A stretch of DNA of 64,000 nt from JAIBJN01 sp963811635 (GTDB lineage Bacteria > Actinomycetota > Thermoleophilia > Gaiellales > Gaiellaceae): the NCBI GenBank assembly GCA_963811635.1, contig CAWESB010000010.1, positions 1 through 64,000 of the forward strand, in the 5' to 3' direction. Of this stretch, positions 25,549 through 34,033 are shown in pieces (within the stretch, counting starts at the first letter, position 1; each line of letters begins with the position of its first letter). Position numbers and translations under genes: made by a program. The notes beneath the pieces are model-generated. The model saw only the letters and a list, made by a program, of their open reading frames with translations, was not told where the DNA came from and searched no databases.

Positions 25549-26308
25549 CTACAGACCGCTGCCGCTCAGGTAGGCGTCGAGGAGGGCATCCCCGAAGAAC
25601 AGCGCGATCACTGCGCCGAAGGCGAGGAACGGCCCGAACGGGATGGCCATCTTGCGAGCAGCACCGCCGTGGCGGGCGAGCAGGATGACCGCAGGGACAA
25701 GAGCTGCGACCATCCCGATCATGAGCGCGACGAGGACGAGCTTGCCGAGCATGGCGCCGAGGAGGAGGCAGAGCTTGACGTCGCCCATCCCCATGCCCTT
25801 CGGGTAGGCGAGCAGCGCCGCGAAGAGGAAGGCCGCCGCGCCCAGCGGCGCGAGGACCCACTCCAGCCACATGTCCGGATGGAGTACGAGCTGGGCCGCC
25901 AGGACGATGCCCGGCGGAGGGAAGGACGATCTTGTCGGGGAGGATGTGGCGCTCGAAGTCGATCGCCGAGAGGACGACGAGGGTCGAGCAGAAGAACGCG
26001 GCGAGGAAGGCGTCCGCCGTCAGCCCGAAGCGAAGGAAGCAGGCGGTGACGAGGAACGCCGTCAGCAGCTCGACGGCGAGGTAGCGCGCTCCGATGCGCA
26101 CCCCGCAGCTCCGGCACCTGCCGCGAAGGAGCAGGTACGAGACCACCGGCACGTTGTCGCGCCACGCGATCTGGGCCCCGCACGAGCCGCAGGCCGACGG
26201 TGGGTGCGCGAGCGACCGCCCTTCCGGCAGGCGCGCGGCGACGACGTTGAGGAAGCTTCCCAGGGCGAGTGCCGGGGGAAGGGCGAAGACGGCGAGGGCG
26301 ACGTTCAT
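25549..26308 (-). CDS. pilD: Prepilin peptidase PilD (A24 family; apparent frameshift near 25925)
   Basis: Membrane aspartyl protease that cleaves and usually N-methylates prepilins. The first segment includes LALGSFLNVVAARLPEGRSL, a zinc-type CGSCGAQIAW...CRSCGVRIGA loop, and the first catalytic aspartate in LSAIDFERHILPDKIV. The reading frame then breaks (near 25920-25930) and resumes one frame over as PPGIVLAAQLVLHPDMWLEW. The second aspartate follows in the GxGD motif KGMGMGDVKLCLLLGAMLG, with further helices to the stop at 25549. Combined length of about 253 aa is normal. Both catalytic aspartates are present, so a single indel is the only defect. Confidence 0.88.
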
Positions 26309-26340
26309 GGCTCAACTATCGGCGGCTGCAGCCGCGGCCC

Positions 26341-27860
26341 TTAGCCGCTGTAGAGCTGCGGCGGGTTCGGCTGGGCGTAGACGGCCGGGTTCCCCGGCAT
26401 CCCGACCGGCACGACGTGAAGTCTCGGAAAGCGGATCGTTCGAGACTGTGTCGAAATGATCGGCTGGCCGACGAGCGGCCCGTCAGCGAATGAGCGTTGT
26501 TCGCGAAGTCGAACGCCTAGGTCGCAAAAGAGGCCACCCTGGAACTGCGAGCGTTGTCCATTGGATTCCGTTGCCGTGCCCGCGAGGCCGTCCGCCCTTG
26601 CCGTTCGCCACGACACGTCAGCATCGCGGTATTCGGGTTCCAGGACGTGAAGTCGGCAGTTGGAGCCGTAGATGACGGCGCAGAGCTTCGTGTTGTTGTT
26701 CAGTACGCGGTTCCCGAGAGGTAGATCGTCGCCTGCCCGTTGTAGCAGTTGAGTAGTCCCGTTCTTGATTTTGACGCTGCCGTCAATGAAGAACGTCCCG
26801 AAGACGGTAAGGACACGCGTCGTCGAGTTCCAAGGACGCTCCCCCGGTCGTCGCGCAGCTGTACGAGCTGGCCGGAGTCAGCTGGAAGATGGTGCGACGC
26901 TGTTGTTTCGCCGCGTCAGGTCCGGGTTCGGGAGCGGAGAGGCGTCGTTGTCGAACGTCGGGGGCGTACCGCTACTCGTCGACACAGGGGAGATGCGGTC
27001 CAGGGCTTGCGTTCTCGTACCAGCCGTCCCGTCGGCCGAGGGGGCAGTGATCGACGTGCAGGGTGATCGTGTGGATCGAGGGTTCGCTCATCGAGTTGTC
27101 CTTGCCGTTCGAGTCCTGGTTGCCGGAGGCACGGCGTTGTGCGAGGACTGTTGACCCACGGCAGCGCCGACCGACGTAGGTCTCGTTGATGGGTGCCCGT
27201 GCTCGTGCCGATCGCGTTCGCAGTCTGGTTCATTGTTCCCGAGGCCAAGGTTGCCGTGCACGAGTCCAGCGAGGTCTGCTGACCCGACGTTTTCTCAAGG
27301 CAGAGGTTGCCCTGGACGTAGAGCCGGGACGAGGCCCGTTGACGTTCTGCCGACACGGTCATGTCGCACGGCTGCCCGGTGCCGGTGGCGTAGATGTAGT
27401 TCCAGGCAGGGTTGTTGAGCGGCTGGGTCAGCGTCGGCGTGACCGGGATCTTGGCCGTCAGAGGTGCGCGTCACCTCGCTCGCGCCCTGGCCGGTCGGGT
27501 TGTCGATCCGGCCCGTTGACGTCACCGTCCAGGTCTGGGTGAGCTGGTCGAGCGTGCTCCGGACCAGGTCACCGTGCCGCCGTCGTAGTCGTGGGTCGTT
27601 TTCGGGAGGTGCCGTGGAGTTGTACCGAGCAGGATCAGGGCGTTGTTCGTGGGCTTCGACAGGACGGCCATCATCTCGTCGATGCCGGCTTCGGCGAGGT
27701 CGTAGGCGCTCGCGTTCTGCACGGAGTACTCGGCGCTCCGCGCGTTCGTGCCCGAGTAGTAGATGAGGGTCACGCCGCTCAGGGAGAGCACGCCGAGGAT
27801 GGCAACCGCCATGATCAGCGTGATGCCGTCCTGCCGTTTGAGCAGCTGCCGCAATCTCAT
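26341..27860 (-). pseudogene. PilX-type pilus assembly protein, multiply frameshifted
   Basis: One gene is recognisable across this stretch but split over all three frames. The N-terminus (KRQDGITLIMAVAILGVLSL then SGTNARSAEYSVQNASAYDL and AEAGIDEMMAVLSKPTNNA) is a PilX-like pseudopilin start. Later pieces in other frames are TLDQLTQTWTVTSTGRIDNP, LTAKIPVTPTLTQPLNNPAW, RLYVQGNLCLEKTSG, FQLTPASSYSCATTGG, FGTFFIDGSVKIKNGT, YNGQATIYLSGTAY and VGMPGNPAVYAQPNPPQLYS. At least six indels are needed. The repeated beta-strand style of the middle resembles surface-exposed pilus tip proteins. Either the gene is decayed or this stretch is poorly sequenced. Confidence 0.65.
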
Positions 27861-27877
27861 CGTGTTCCCATCCCGGG

Positions 27878-28435
27878 CTAGGGGTCCTGGCGAAGCGTGT
27901 TCCTCAGCACAATGTCGTCAACGAGCCGCCAGGTCTTCCATCCCTCGTTCGGGTTCACGTTCACGGGGAAGTCGACATGGAGGAGCGCCCGGGTGTCCGA
28001 GGACGCGGCGGTGTAGGTGAACACCTCGTCCTCGACGAGGTAGTCGGCGATCGGGATCGACGACCCTCCCTGCACCCGGAGGAGCTTCCACCGGCCGCTG
28101 CCGTTCGCGACGGCCTGGTAGTCGACCGTCGTCGTTCCGACCACGGCCGTCGGGCAATGCGAAGGGAGTGCAACCCGGATCGCGGAAACCGGCGTGGCCG
28201 TGAGCGCCGATCCGTCCGTGTTCGTCACGCCGCTCGAGCAGTGCAGCTCGCGGCGGAGCCGGTCGAGGGCAAGACGTGCGTTCTGCTGAGCCTGGAAGCG
28301 GTGGTTGGCGTCGAGCTCAGCCTTCGAGCCCGAGACGAAGAGGGTCGTCAGCGCCGTCACGATGACGAGGAAGATCGCGAGGACGGCGAGCAATTCGACC
28401 AACGTGAAACCACTCCGGTCGCGGAGCAACGGCAC
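27878..28435 (-). CDS. Prepilin-type minor pilin (PilW-like)
   Basis: About 185 aa from GTG 28435. Leader PLLRDRSG is followed by FTLVELLAVLAIFLVIVTAL, a class III signal with Glu at +5. The N-terminal helix continues (ANHRFQAQQNARLALDRLRR), as in PilW/PilJ minor pilins. The C-terminal beta domain has cysteines in LHCSSG and SHCPTAV. It starts 14 bases after the PASTA-protein stop in the reverse-strand pilus operon; the longer upstream reading frame is only the neighbour's antisense. Minor pilins prime pilus assembly. Confidence 0.85.
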   Translation of the reverse strand: MPLLRDRSGFTLVELLAVLAIFLVIVTALTTLFVSGSKAELDANHRFQAQQNARLALDRLRRELHCSSGVTNTDGSALTATPVSAIRVALPSHCPTAVVGTTTVDYQAVANGSGRWKLLRVQGGSSIPIADYLVEDEVFTYTAASSDTRALLHVDFPVNVNPNEGWKTWRLVDDIVLRNTLRQDP

Positions 28436-28448
28436 GCGTCGGGTCAAT

Positions 28449-29322
28449 TCAGGGCTTCCTGGACTCGACGTACGCGAGGGTGCGGCGCGCGACTCTCTCG
28501 CTGCGAGCGCCGAAGCCGAAGCGGACGGACAGGCTGCGGTCGACCTGAATGAGGGTTCGAAGCGCATCGTCTCCGCCCTTCCAGCCGAAGCGAGCTCCGG
28601 TCACCAGCCAGGCGTGCTGGTAGAGCCAGTGGCTCACGAACGCTCGGTTGGGCTTGGCAAGCGCGGCGGTCCGCTCCTGGAGCGCACGCGCGCGTTGCGG
28701 GAGCGGCATCTCGTCGGCGGGCTCGCGCGGCGCGCCCTCCACCACGAAGTCAGGCTCGCGGTAGGCGCCGCTCTCCTCGCCCTGCTCGGGAGCCGCGGGC
28801 GGCGCTGCGGGCGGGGCCGTGGCGGTGCGTTGTGGTCGTGGTCGTGACCGGCTGCGTCTCGGTCGTCGCCTCCGCGCTCTCCTTCTGCGCCGCCTGCCAG
28901 TTGCTCAGAAGGACGACTGCAGTGCCCTCGTACGACGAGCGATTCTCGGGCACGCCGCGCTCGTCGTACTCACCGCTGCGCTTCAGGCGGAGCACGACAG
29001 TCGGCGCACCGTTGTCGACGACGCGAACCCCCGGGGCCGGGACTGCGAGACGACGGTGTTGGCGGCGTAACCCTCCACGGAGCCCTCGACTCGCCAGGCG
29101 AAGCCCGCGTCCTGGAGGATCCCCTTGGAGAAGACGTAGGCCTGCCGGCGGACGTCCGGGACGACGAGGACCTCCGGGGCGGCCGGCTCAGCCGGCAGCG
29201 GGAGCCGCCGGCTGCGACGTCTGCGGCCCTCCGGCCGCCAGCGTCCAGCTGGCAGCCGCCAGCAGCCAGATCACGATGAGCGCGATCAGGCGCGGAGCGA
29301 GCATGCCAAGTCGGGACGCCAC
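28449..29322 (-). pseudogene. PASTA-domain membrane protein, frameshifted
   Basis: Read across frames, the gene encodes an N-terminal helix (LIALIVIWLLAAASWTLAA), then a PASTA domain (VVPDVRRQAYVFSKGILQDA, then GFAWRVEGSVEGYAANTVVS). A Thr-rich linker (TTTTT) follows, and then a helical C-terminus (FVSHWLYQHAWLVTGARFGW; VARRTLAYVESRKP). Frame changes occur near 29190, 29030 and 28828, each in a G/C-rich run. PASTA domains bind peptidoglycan or muropeptides. Placed between a peptidoglycan hydrolase and minor pilins, it may anchor or guide the pilus through the wall. Function inferred; intactness doubtful. Confidence 0.62.
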
Positions 29323-29353
29323 GACCTCTCAATCGGCAGCGACCGGGCAAAGA

Positions 29354-31283
29354 TCAAGCCCCTATCCGGTATGAGGCGGGTGTGGAGCGCGGGGCGTTCG
29401 GCTCAGCCGGAGCCGAGGTCGTGAACCGGATGATGCGGGGCGCCCGGATCACGCGGAAGACCGGTCCGCTCACGGAGCTTCGCCGCTCGAGGCCCAAGGC
29501 CGGCATGGACTCCGAGCGCTCCGGAGTGGGCGCGTCCTGCCACCTGAAGGCGATCCCGGCGAACGCCTGGAACCAGGGCTCCGACTGGGGGTAGTGCGTC
29601 GAGGGCTTGAAGCCGAGGTGAAGGTGGGGTCCCGTCGAGTTGCCGGTCGAGCCGACCCGGCCGACCGGGTCACCGGCCGAGACATGACTGCCGGAAGCGA
29701 GGCTCCCCTCGAGCGAGGAGAGATGGCAATAGACGAACTCCTCGCCGGTCGTCGTCCGAAGCGCGAGCCCGATGCCGCACTTCCCGGAATCGGTGGGAAG
29801 GAGGTCGGTGACGACCCCATCGTGAAGGGCATAGAGCGGCGAGCCCGCTGGGGCGGCGATGTCCGCTGCCGGGTAGTCGTGGTGCGTATGGGCGGTGGAG
29901 ACGTTGGTCGGCCCGCCGCCGACCGGGAAGACCCACCCGTCGAAGGACTGTTGCCCGCCGGGGAGGCCACCGGCCTGCCACGCCGTCAGATACGGATACG
30001 GGTTCACGACCCCGTCGTAGCCTTCTGCCTGAAGCTCGGGCGGATGGATCTCGAAGTGGAGGTGAGGGGGCGTGCCCGCGGCGTCGCCGGTGTCTCCGAC
30101 GTAGCCGATCACGTCGCCCGTATTTACGTGGGCGCCCTCTTCGGCGAGCGGCGAGAAGCGCGCAAGGTGGGCGTAGTAGTACTCGTTGCCGACGGCATCG
30201 CGAAGCCACAGCCGGTTTCCGCCGACGTCGTTCCAGCCGACGTTGAAGAGCGTGCCGGCAGTGACCGCCACAAGCGGGGTCCCACGCGCGGCGAAGATGT
30301 CGTTGCCGTGGTGCCATGTGGTCGTCCGGGGCACCCCGAAGTCGTCGGAGAATGACGCCTCTCCCGCGACCGGGAAGACGTACCCGCCAGAGGTGAGGGT
30401 CTGCCCGCCGAGACCGGCGTTCGCCTCCTCCTCCTTGAGCCTCGTCAGCGCCTCGACTGCCTTCGCGAGCCTGGCCTGGAGCCCGTTGATCCGCCGCCAC
30501 GAGGTCTCCTCGGTCGCATCGAACCGCTTGAGCTTGGTGTCGAGCTCCGCGAACTCGGCGTCGCTCAGATTCGGGTCGGCCAGGCGCCGCTCGAGGCGAA
30601 GCCGTGTCCACTCGCGCCCGTCGACCCCGCCGAGCGCCAGGTCGAGCGCCTGCCGAAAGCCGCGCCACTCTGCGTTGAGCGGCCGCCAGCCTCGCCTTCA
30701 CGTTCGCCCCCGGATAGACGAGTGCCGTCGGGCCTGGGGTGAACGGCTCATCCCCGAGGGTCGCGGCCAGCTCGAGCACGTCTTCGACGTACCACTGTGC
30801 GTGGTTGTAGGAGAAGATCGCGCGCTCGATGTCCTCGTGCCCCCCGGCCGCAGCGAGGTAGCGCGCGGCGGCGAAGACCGCGTCCTCGGGATCCCACGGG
30901 TTGGCGATCCGATCCCCGTCGGCGTCCATCCCCCAGCGCATCCAGGTGGAGGGAATGAACTGCATCCAGCCGAGCGCTCCGGCCGAGCTCGGGCCCATGT
31001 TCTGGCCGTAGCCGGACTCGATCTTGTTGATCGCGCCGAGCACCTGCCACGGAACGCCGTATGCATCGCCGGCCTGCTTCCAGAGCGTGACGAGCTGCGC
31101 ATAGGAGCGAACCTCGGGCGTCGCGGGCGGGCGCGAGAGCGGCGAGGGGACGCGGATCGAGCCCGGGGCGTTCGGCACCCTCGAGCTGGGAACGTTCGTC
31201 GGAGCTGCCGCGAGCTGGCTCGAGGCTGCGGGAACGGCCGCCAGTGCGAGCACGGCGGCGACGGCGAGGACGCGCCTTTTCAC
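29354..31283 (-). CDS. Lytic transglycosylase (SLT) fused to two M23 endopeptidase domains (frameshift near 30680)
   Basis: A secreted enzyme of about 640 aa. After a signal peptide (VLAVAAVLALAAVPAASS) comes a soluble lytic transglycosylase domain with catalytic Glu in LGAINKIESGYGQNMGPSSA, then GALGWMQFIPSTWMRWGMDA and SYNHAQWYVEDVLELA. A frame change near 30680 leads into a helical linker (LNGLQ-type, KAVEALTRLKEEEA) and two LytM/M23 domains. The first has TTWHHGNDIFAARGTPLVAV and PPHLHFEI; the second has HTHHDYPAADIAAPAGSPLY and GPHLHLGF. Both sets of zinc ligands look intact. It could cut both glycan strands and cross-links. It overlaps pilT2 by GTGA, placing it inside the pilus operon. 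Confidence 0.85.
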
Positions 31284-32484
31284 TGATCCGACGCGGCGAG
31301 CCGTAGGCCGGGCACGGGTTCCTCTTGGGGCTCCGGCTCGGGCTCGGCCTCGTCCTCCGCAAGGCTCGAAAAGTCGACGGTGACGGTCTTGCCCTCTTCG
31401 GCGACCCGCTTGCGGCGAATCGCCTGCTCGACCGCGATCTCGAAGTCGTGGCGGTTGGTAGCCGCCGCCGCAGCGACCTCGAGCTCGACCACGTCGTCGA
31501 CGACGAGCTGGACGAGGTGCTGAGAGAAACTTTGCATGTGGTGGTAGGCGCCCTCTTCGATCGCCTCCGTGAGGCCGTGCGTCTTCTCGGGCTCGCGGAT
31601 CAGCTCGGCGATGCGGGCGGTGTTGACCATCACCTCGATGGCCGCGACGCGGCCGCCGATCTTGCGCGGCACCAGCCGCTGGCTGACCACGCCGCGCAGC
31701 ACGCCGGCCAGGATCTCGCGCACCATCATCTGCTTCTGGGGCGGGTAGAACTCGACGAGCCGGCTCACGGTCTCGGCGGCGTCGAGGGTGTGCAGCGTCG
31801 AGAAGACGAGGTGCCCGGACTCGGCCGCCTGCAGGGCGGTCTGGGTCGTCTCTTCGTCGCGGAGCTCGCCGATCAGGATCACGTCAGGGTCCTGGCGGAG
31901 CACCCGGCGCAAGGCCTGCTTGAAGGACTCGGTGTCGAGCCCGACCTCGCGCTGGTTGACGATTGAGGCCCAGTCGTCGTGGATGAACTCGATCGGGTCC
32001 TCGATCGTGACGATGTGCTGCTTGCGATTCCGGTTGATCCAGTTGAGCATCGCCGCGAGCGCTCGTCGACTTTCCCGACCCGGTCGCGCCGGTCACGAGG
32101 ACAAGGCCGCGGTGCTCCTGCGCCAGCTTTGCGACGCCCTCGGGCAGGCCGAGGCGCTCGAAGCTGGGGATCTCCTTGGGCACGAAGCGGAAGGCGAAGG
32201 AGATGGAGCCGCGCTGGCGGAAGCCGTTGACACGAAAGCGCCCGATCCCGTCGGCGAGGTACGACGTGTCGAGCTCGCCGGACTCGAGGAAGAGCTCGCG
32301 CTTCGCCGGCGAGCGGTCGGTGACGAGGAGCAGGACCGTCTCCAGGTCGGACTCGGTCAGGAGGCGCTGCTCAAGCGGGCTGCAGGTCGCCGTCGACCCG
32401 GACCATGGCGGGAGAATTCACCTTCAGGTGCATGTCACTTCCTCCAGCGTCAATGACGCGTGCCAGCAGTTCGTCGAGGTTCAT
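31280..32484 (-). CDS. PilT-type ATPase, second copy (frameshifts near 32377 and 32062)
   Basis: About 400 aa when two frame changes are bridged. The start MNLDELLARVIDAGGSDMHL is the PilT N-terminus. KRELFLESGELDTSYLADG, GLVLVTGATGSGKST (Walker A), HIVTIEDPIEFIHDDWASIV and RVLRQDPDVILIGELRDEET follow in order. The C-terminal segment ARIAELIREPEKTHGLTEAI corresponds to the retraction motif but diverges from the first PilT. An acidic tail (EDEAEPEPEPQEEPVPG) ends it. It is probably a PilU/PilT2 accessory retraction motor. As first gene of the operon pilT2-SLT/M23-PASTA-pilW-pilX-pilD-pilB, it lies just left of tRNA-Tyr on the opposite strand. Confidence 0.85.
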
Positions 32485-32572
32485 GACGATGTGGACGGCT
32501 ATCGGCGGGGCGTCGCGAGCCGCTTTAGCCCAAAGGAGGGATGAAGCCCTCGGCTACACTTACGCGCGCCGC

Positions 32573-32654
32573 GGGGGAGTACCCGAGTGGCCAAAGGGGA
32601 CGGGCTGTAAACCCGTTGGCTCAGCCTACGTAGGTTCGAATCCTACCTCCCCCA
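32573..32654 (+). tRNA. tRNA-Tyr (anticodon GTA)
   Basis: A class II tRNA of 82 nt. The acceptor GGGGGAG pairs with CTCCCCC, with A as discriminator. The anticodon arm ACGGG-CTGTAAA-CCCGT places GTA at 32607-32609. A long variable arm (TTGGCTCAGCCTACG) and a T arm with TTCGAAT follow. CCA is not encoded in full. Its 3' end is the left boundary of a 109-bp repeat that recurs at 57703, marking a probable integration site. Confidence 0.95.
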
Positions 32655-32756
32655 TAAAGCCCCGCATGGCACAGCGAAACCCGCATGGTTGAGCGGGTCA
32701 GCTGTGCCAGGGATGCCGGAAATGCCCGTCGCGTGCGTACCCCGGTGCGTACCTCG
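32648..32756 (+). repeat. Left copy of 109-bp repeat at tRNA-Tyr 3' end (candidate att site)
   Basis: Begins in the last bases of tRNA-Tyr and is repeated without gaps at 57703-57811, 98 of 109 positions identical by eye. It contains a long imperfect palindrome: TGGCACAGC (32667-32675) and ACCCGC (32679-32684), then loop ATGGTTGA, then GCGGGT (32693-32698) and GCTGTGCCA (32701-32709). Downstream is a direct pair GTGCGTACC at 32733-32741 and 32745-32753. The layout (core at a tRNA end, dyad, short direct repeats) resembles an attachment site with integrase arm sites. Attachment function is inferred. Confidence 0.7.
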
Positions 32757-32760
32757 AAAA

Positions 32761-33072
32761 CTAGAAGGCTTCCCCGGCGATGGTGTCGTCGTGCGCGGAG
32801 CCACCTGGCAGGTAGTGGCCGCTCTCGAGGCCCTCTGCGATGTCCCGAAGTGCTTCCACGTAGCCCTCCATGTACCGGCCCTCTCCGTGCTTCCCTAGCT
32901 GCCCGCCGGCTCGAAGTTCCTCCAAGTGCGCGGCTTGGTGCTCGAGGTGCATCGCCATGATGAGCTGGTAGCGGAATGCGTCACCGAACTTGTCAAGCGT
33001 CGCGCGAGCCCATGCCAAGGAATCCGCATCGCCGGCGAACCCGAGCAGCAGATCCTCGTCGGAGATTCCCAC
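32761..33072 (-). CDS. Hypothetical protein
   Basis: 103 aa, soluble and acidic, mostly helical: LLGFAGDADSLAWARATLDK, then AFRYQLIMAMHLEHQAAHLE and YMEGYVEALRDIAEGLESGH. It is histidine-rich in the centre (MHLEHQAAH). I do not recognise a family. It is the first gene inside the putative island, next to the left 109-bp repeat, reading toward tRNA-Tyr. Confidence 0.55.
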   Translation of the reverse strand: MGISDEDLLLGFAGDADSLAWARATLDKFGDAFRYQLIMAMHLEHQAAHLEELRAGGQLGKHGEGRYMEGYVEALRDIAEGLESGHYLPGGSAHDDTIAGEAF

Positions 33073-33154
33073 CCACGGGGCATCTTAGGCAAGCGAGCGT
33101 GGGACTCAGCGAGGGGCCGTCCCCTTGTCCGACGGCGCATTTAGCGTCTCTTAG

Positions 33155-33556
33155 GTGGACACCGAGTTCATGGTCCTGGCCGCGTCAGCCATCGGACTTT
33201 TTGCTGCTGTCGGCTTTGCCTATTTTAGGGAACTCCGGACGGCCAGAGAACGAGAGACTGAGGGTGGCGGCGAGGATCGAATCCAAGCGCTGATCGCGAG
33301 CCTCAACCGCGCGAACGAGGTGATACGCGAGCTCGAGGTTGAGATACGAACGCGACAGGAAGTCGCTGAGAAGTTACAAGCCGATGCTGAGCAGGCCGAG
33401 AGGTTCCTTCAGCTGAACCGCGAGGAGCTAGAGGCTGTACGCGGGCTGGTCGGAAGCGAGCTAAAGCGTGAGTCGAGACGCAGCTTCTGGCTAGGCGCCC
33501 TGGTGAACTTTGTCTTCTTCGTTGCGGGCGCTGGGCTGACGCTTCTTCTCAGTTAG
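33155..33556 (+). CDS. Membrane protein with coiled-coil between two helices
   Basis: 133 aa from a GTG. The N-terminal hydrophobic segment (FMVLAASAIGLFAAVGFAYF) is followed by a long charged helix (IQALIASLNRANEVIRELEV, AEKLQADAEQAERFLQLN) that should form a coiled coil, then a C-terminal hydrophobic helix (FWLGALVNFVFFVAGAGLTL). Such two-anchor coiled-coil proteins are common in mobile elements, but no specific function can be assigned. It is oriented opposite to its neighbours. Confidence 0.6.
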   Translation: MDTEFMVLAASAIGLFAAVGFAYFRELRTARERETEGGGEDRIQALIASLNRANEVIRELEVEIRTRQEVAEKLQADAEQAERFLQLNREELEAVRGLVGSELKRESRRSFWLGALVNFVFFVAGAGLTLLLS

Positions 33557-33568
33557 TCCGCCACCGAG

Positions 33569-33751
33569 CTACTCGAACCACTCCGCCGGCGGCAGCGTTT
33601 TCGTGCACTCCAACGCAAAGAGGGCATCCCGGTGCTCGAGACAGAAGTGGTACGTCCGCTCGTCGAGAAGCTCCGTCTCGTCCGGGTTGTAACGCTTGAA
33701 CTCGACCGGGGTCGCGTCGGTGCGCTCGCAGTCTTTGTGCTGGCAGATCAC
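33569..33751 (-). CDS. Small cysteine-rich protein, possible zinc binder
   Basis: 60 aa from GTG 33751. CQHKDCERTDATPVEFKRYN opens with a C-x4-C pair, and TYHFCLEHRDALFALECTKT adds a C-x2-H-like pair and one more Cys, so one zinc could be bound. It starts 7 bases after the preceding gene on the same strand, suggesting a two-gene unit. The long upstream extension in the same frame is antisense to the neighbour and not used. Function unknown; small zinc-ribbon proteins are usual in phage-derived regions. Confidence 0.5.
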   Translation of the reverse strand: MICQHKDCERTDATPVEFKRYNPDETELLDERTYHFCLEHRDALFALECTKTLPPAEWFE

Positions 33752-33758
33752 TGCGGCC

Positions 33759-34001
33759 TCAGTCTGAGGGCGGCGTGACGGTGTAGCCGTTACGGACCAG
33801 GAGCGCGATGGCCGCGTCGATGTCCGAAATGCCGGACCGCCGCTGGACGGTGTAGCCATTGCGGAACAGAAGCGCGGCGGCCTCCTCGATGTGGTCGAAC
33901 TCATCAGAGTCCGACGACTCGCTCAGGATGTAGGCCGGGTTCGGAGAGTCCGCTCTCATCTCCCCACGCGTCTCGAAGCCCTCAGGTTGCTCGTCGGTCA
34001 C
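33759..34001 (-). CDS. Small protein with duplicated RNGYTV motif
   Basis: 80 aa from GTG 34001. The C-terminal half holds two copies of the same unit: EEAAALLFRNGYTVQRRSG and DAAIALLVRNGYTVTPPS, each a short helix followed by a strand. The N-terminus is acidic and likely flexible. It lies between the terminase large-subunit remnant and the small cysteine-rich gene on the same strand. No family recognised; the duplication suggests two similar ligand- or DNA-contacting wedges. Confidence 0.5.
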   Translation of the reverse strand: MTDEQPEGFETRGEMRADSPNPAYILSESSDSDEFDHIEEAAALLFRNGYTVQRRSGISDIDAAIALLVRNGYTVTPPSD

Positions 34002-34033
34002 GTTGCGATCGTATGCCCTTGGCACGCGCAGAA

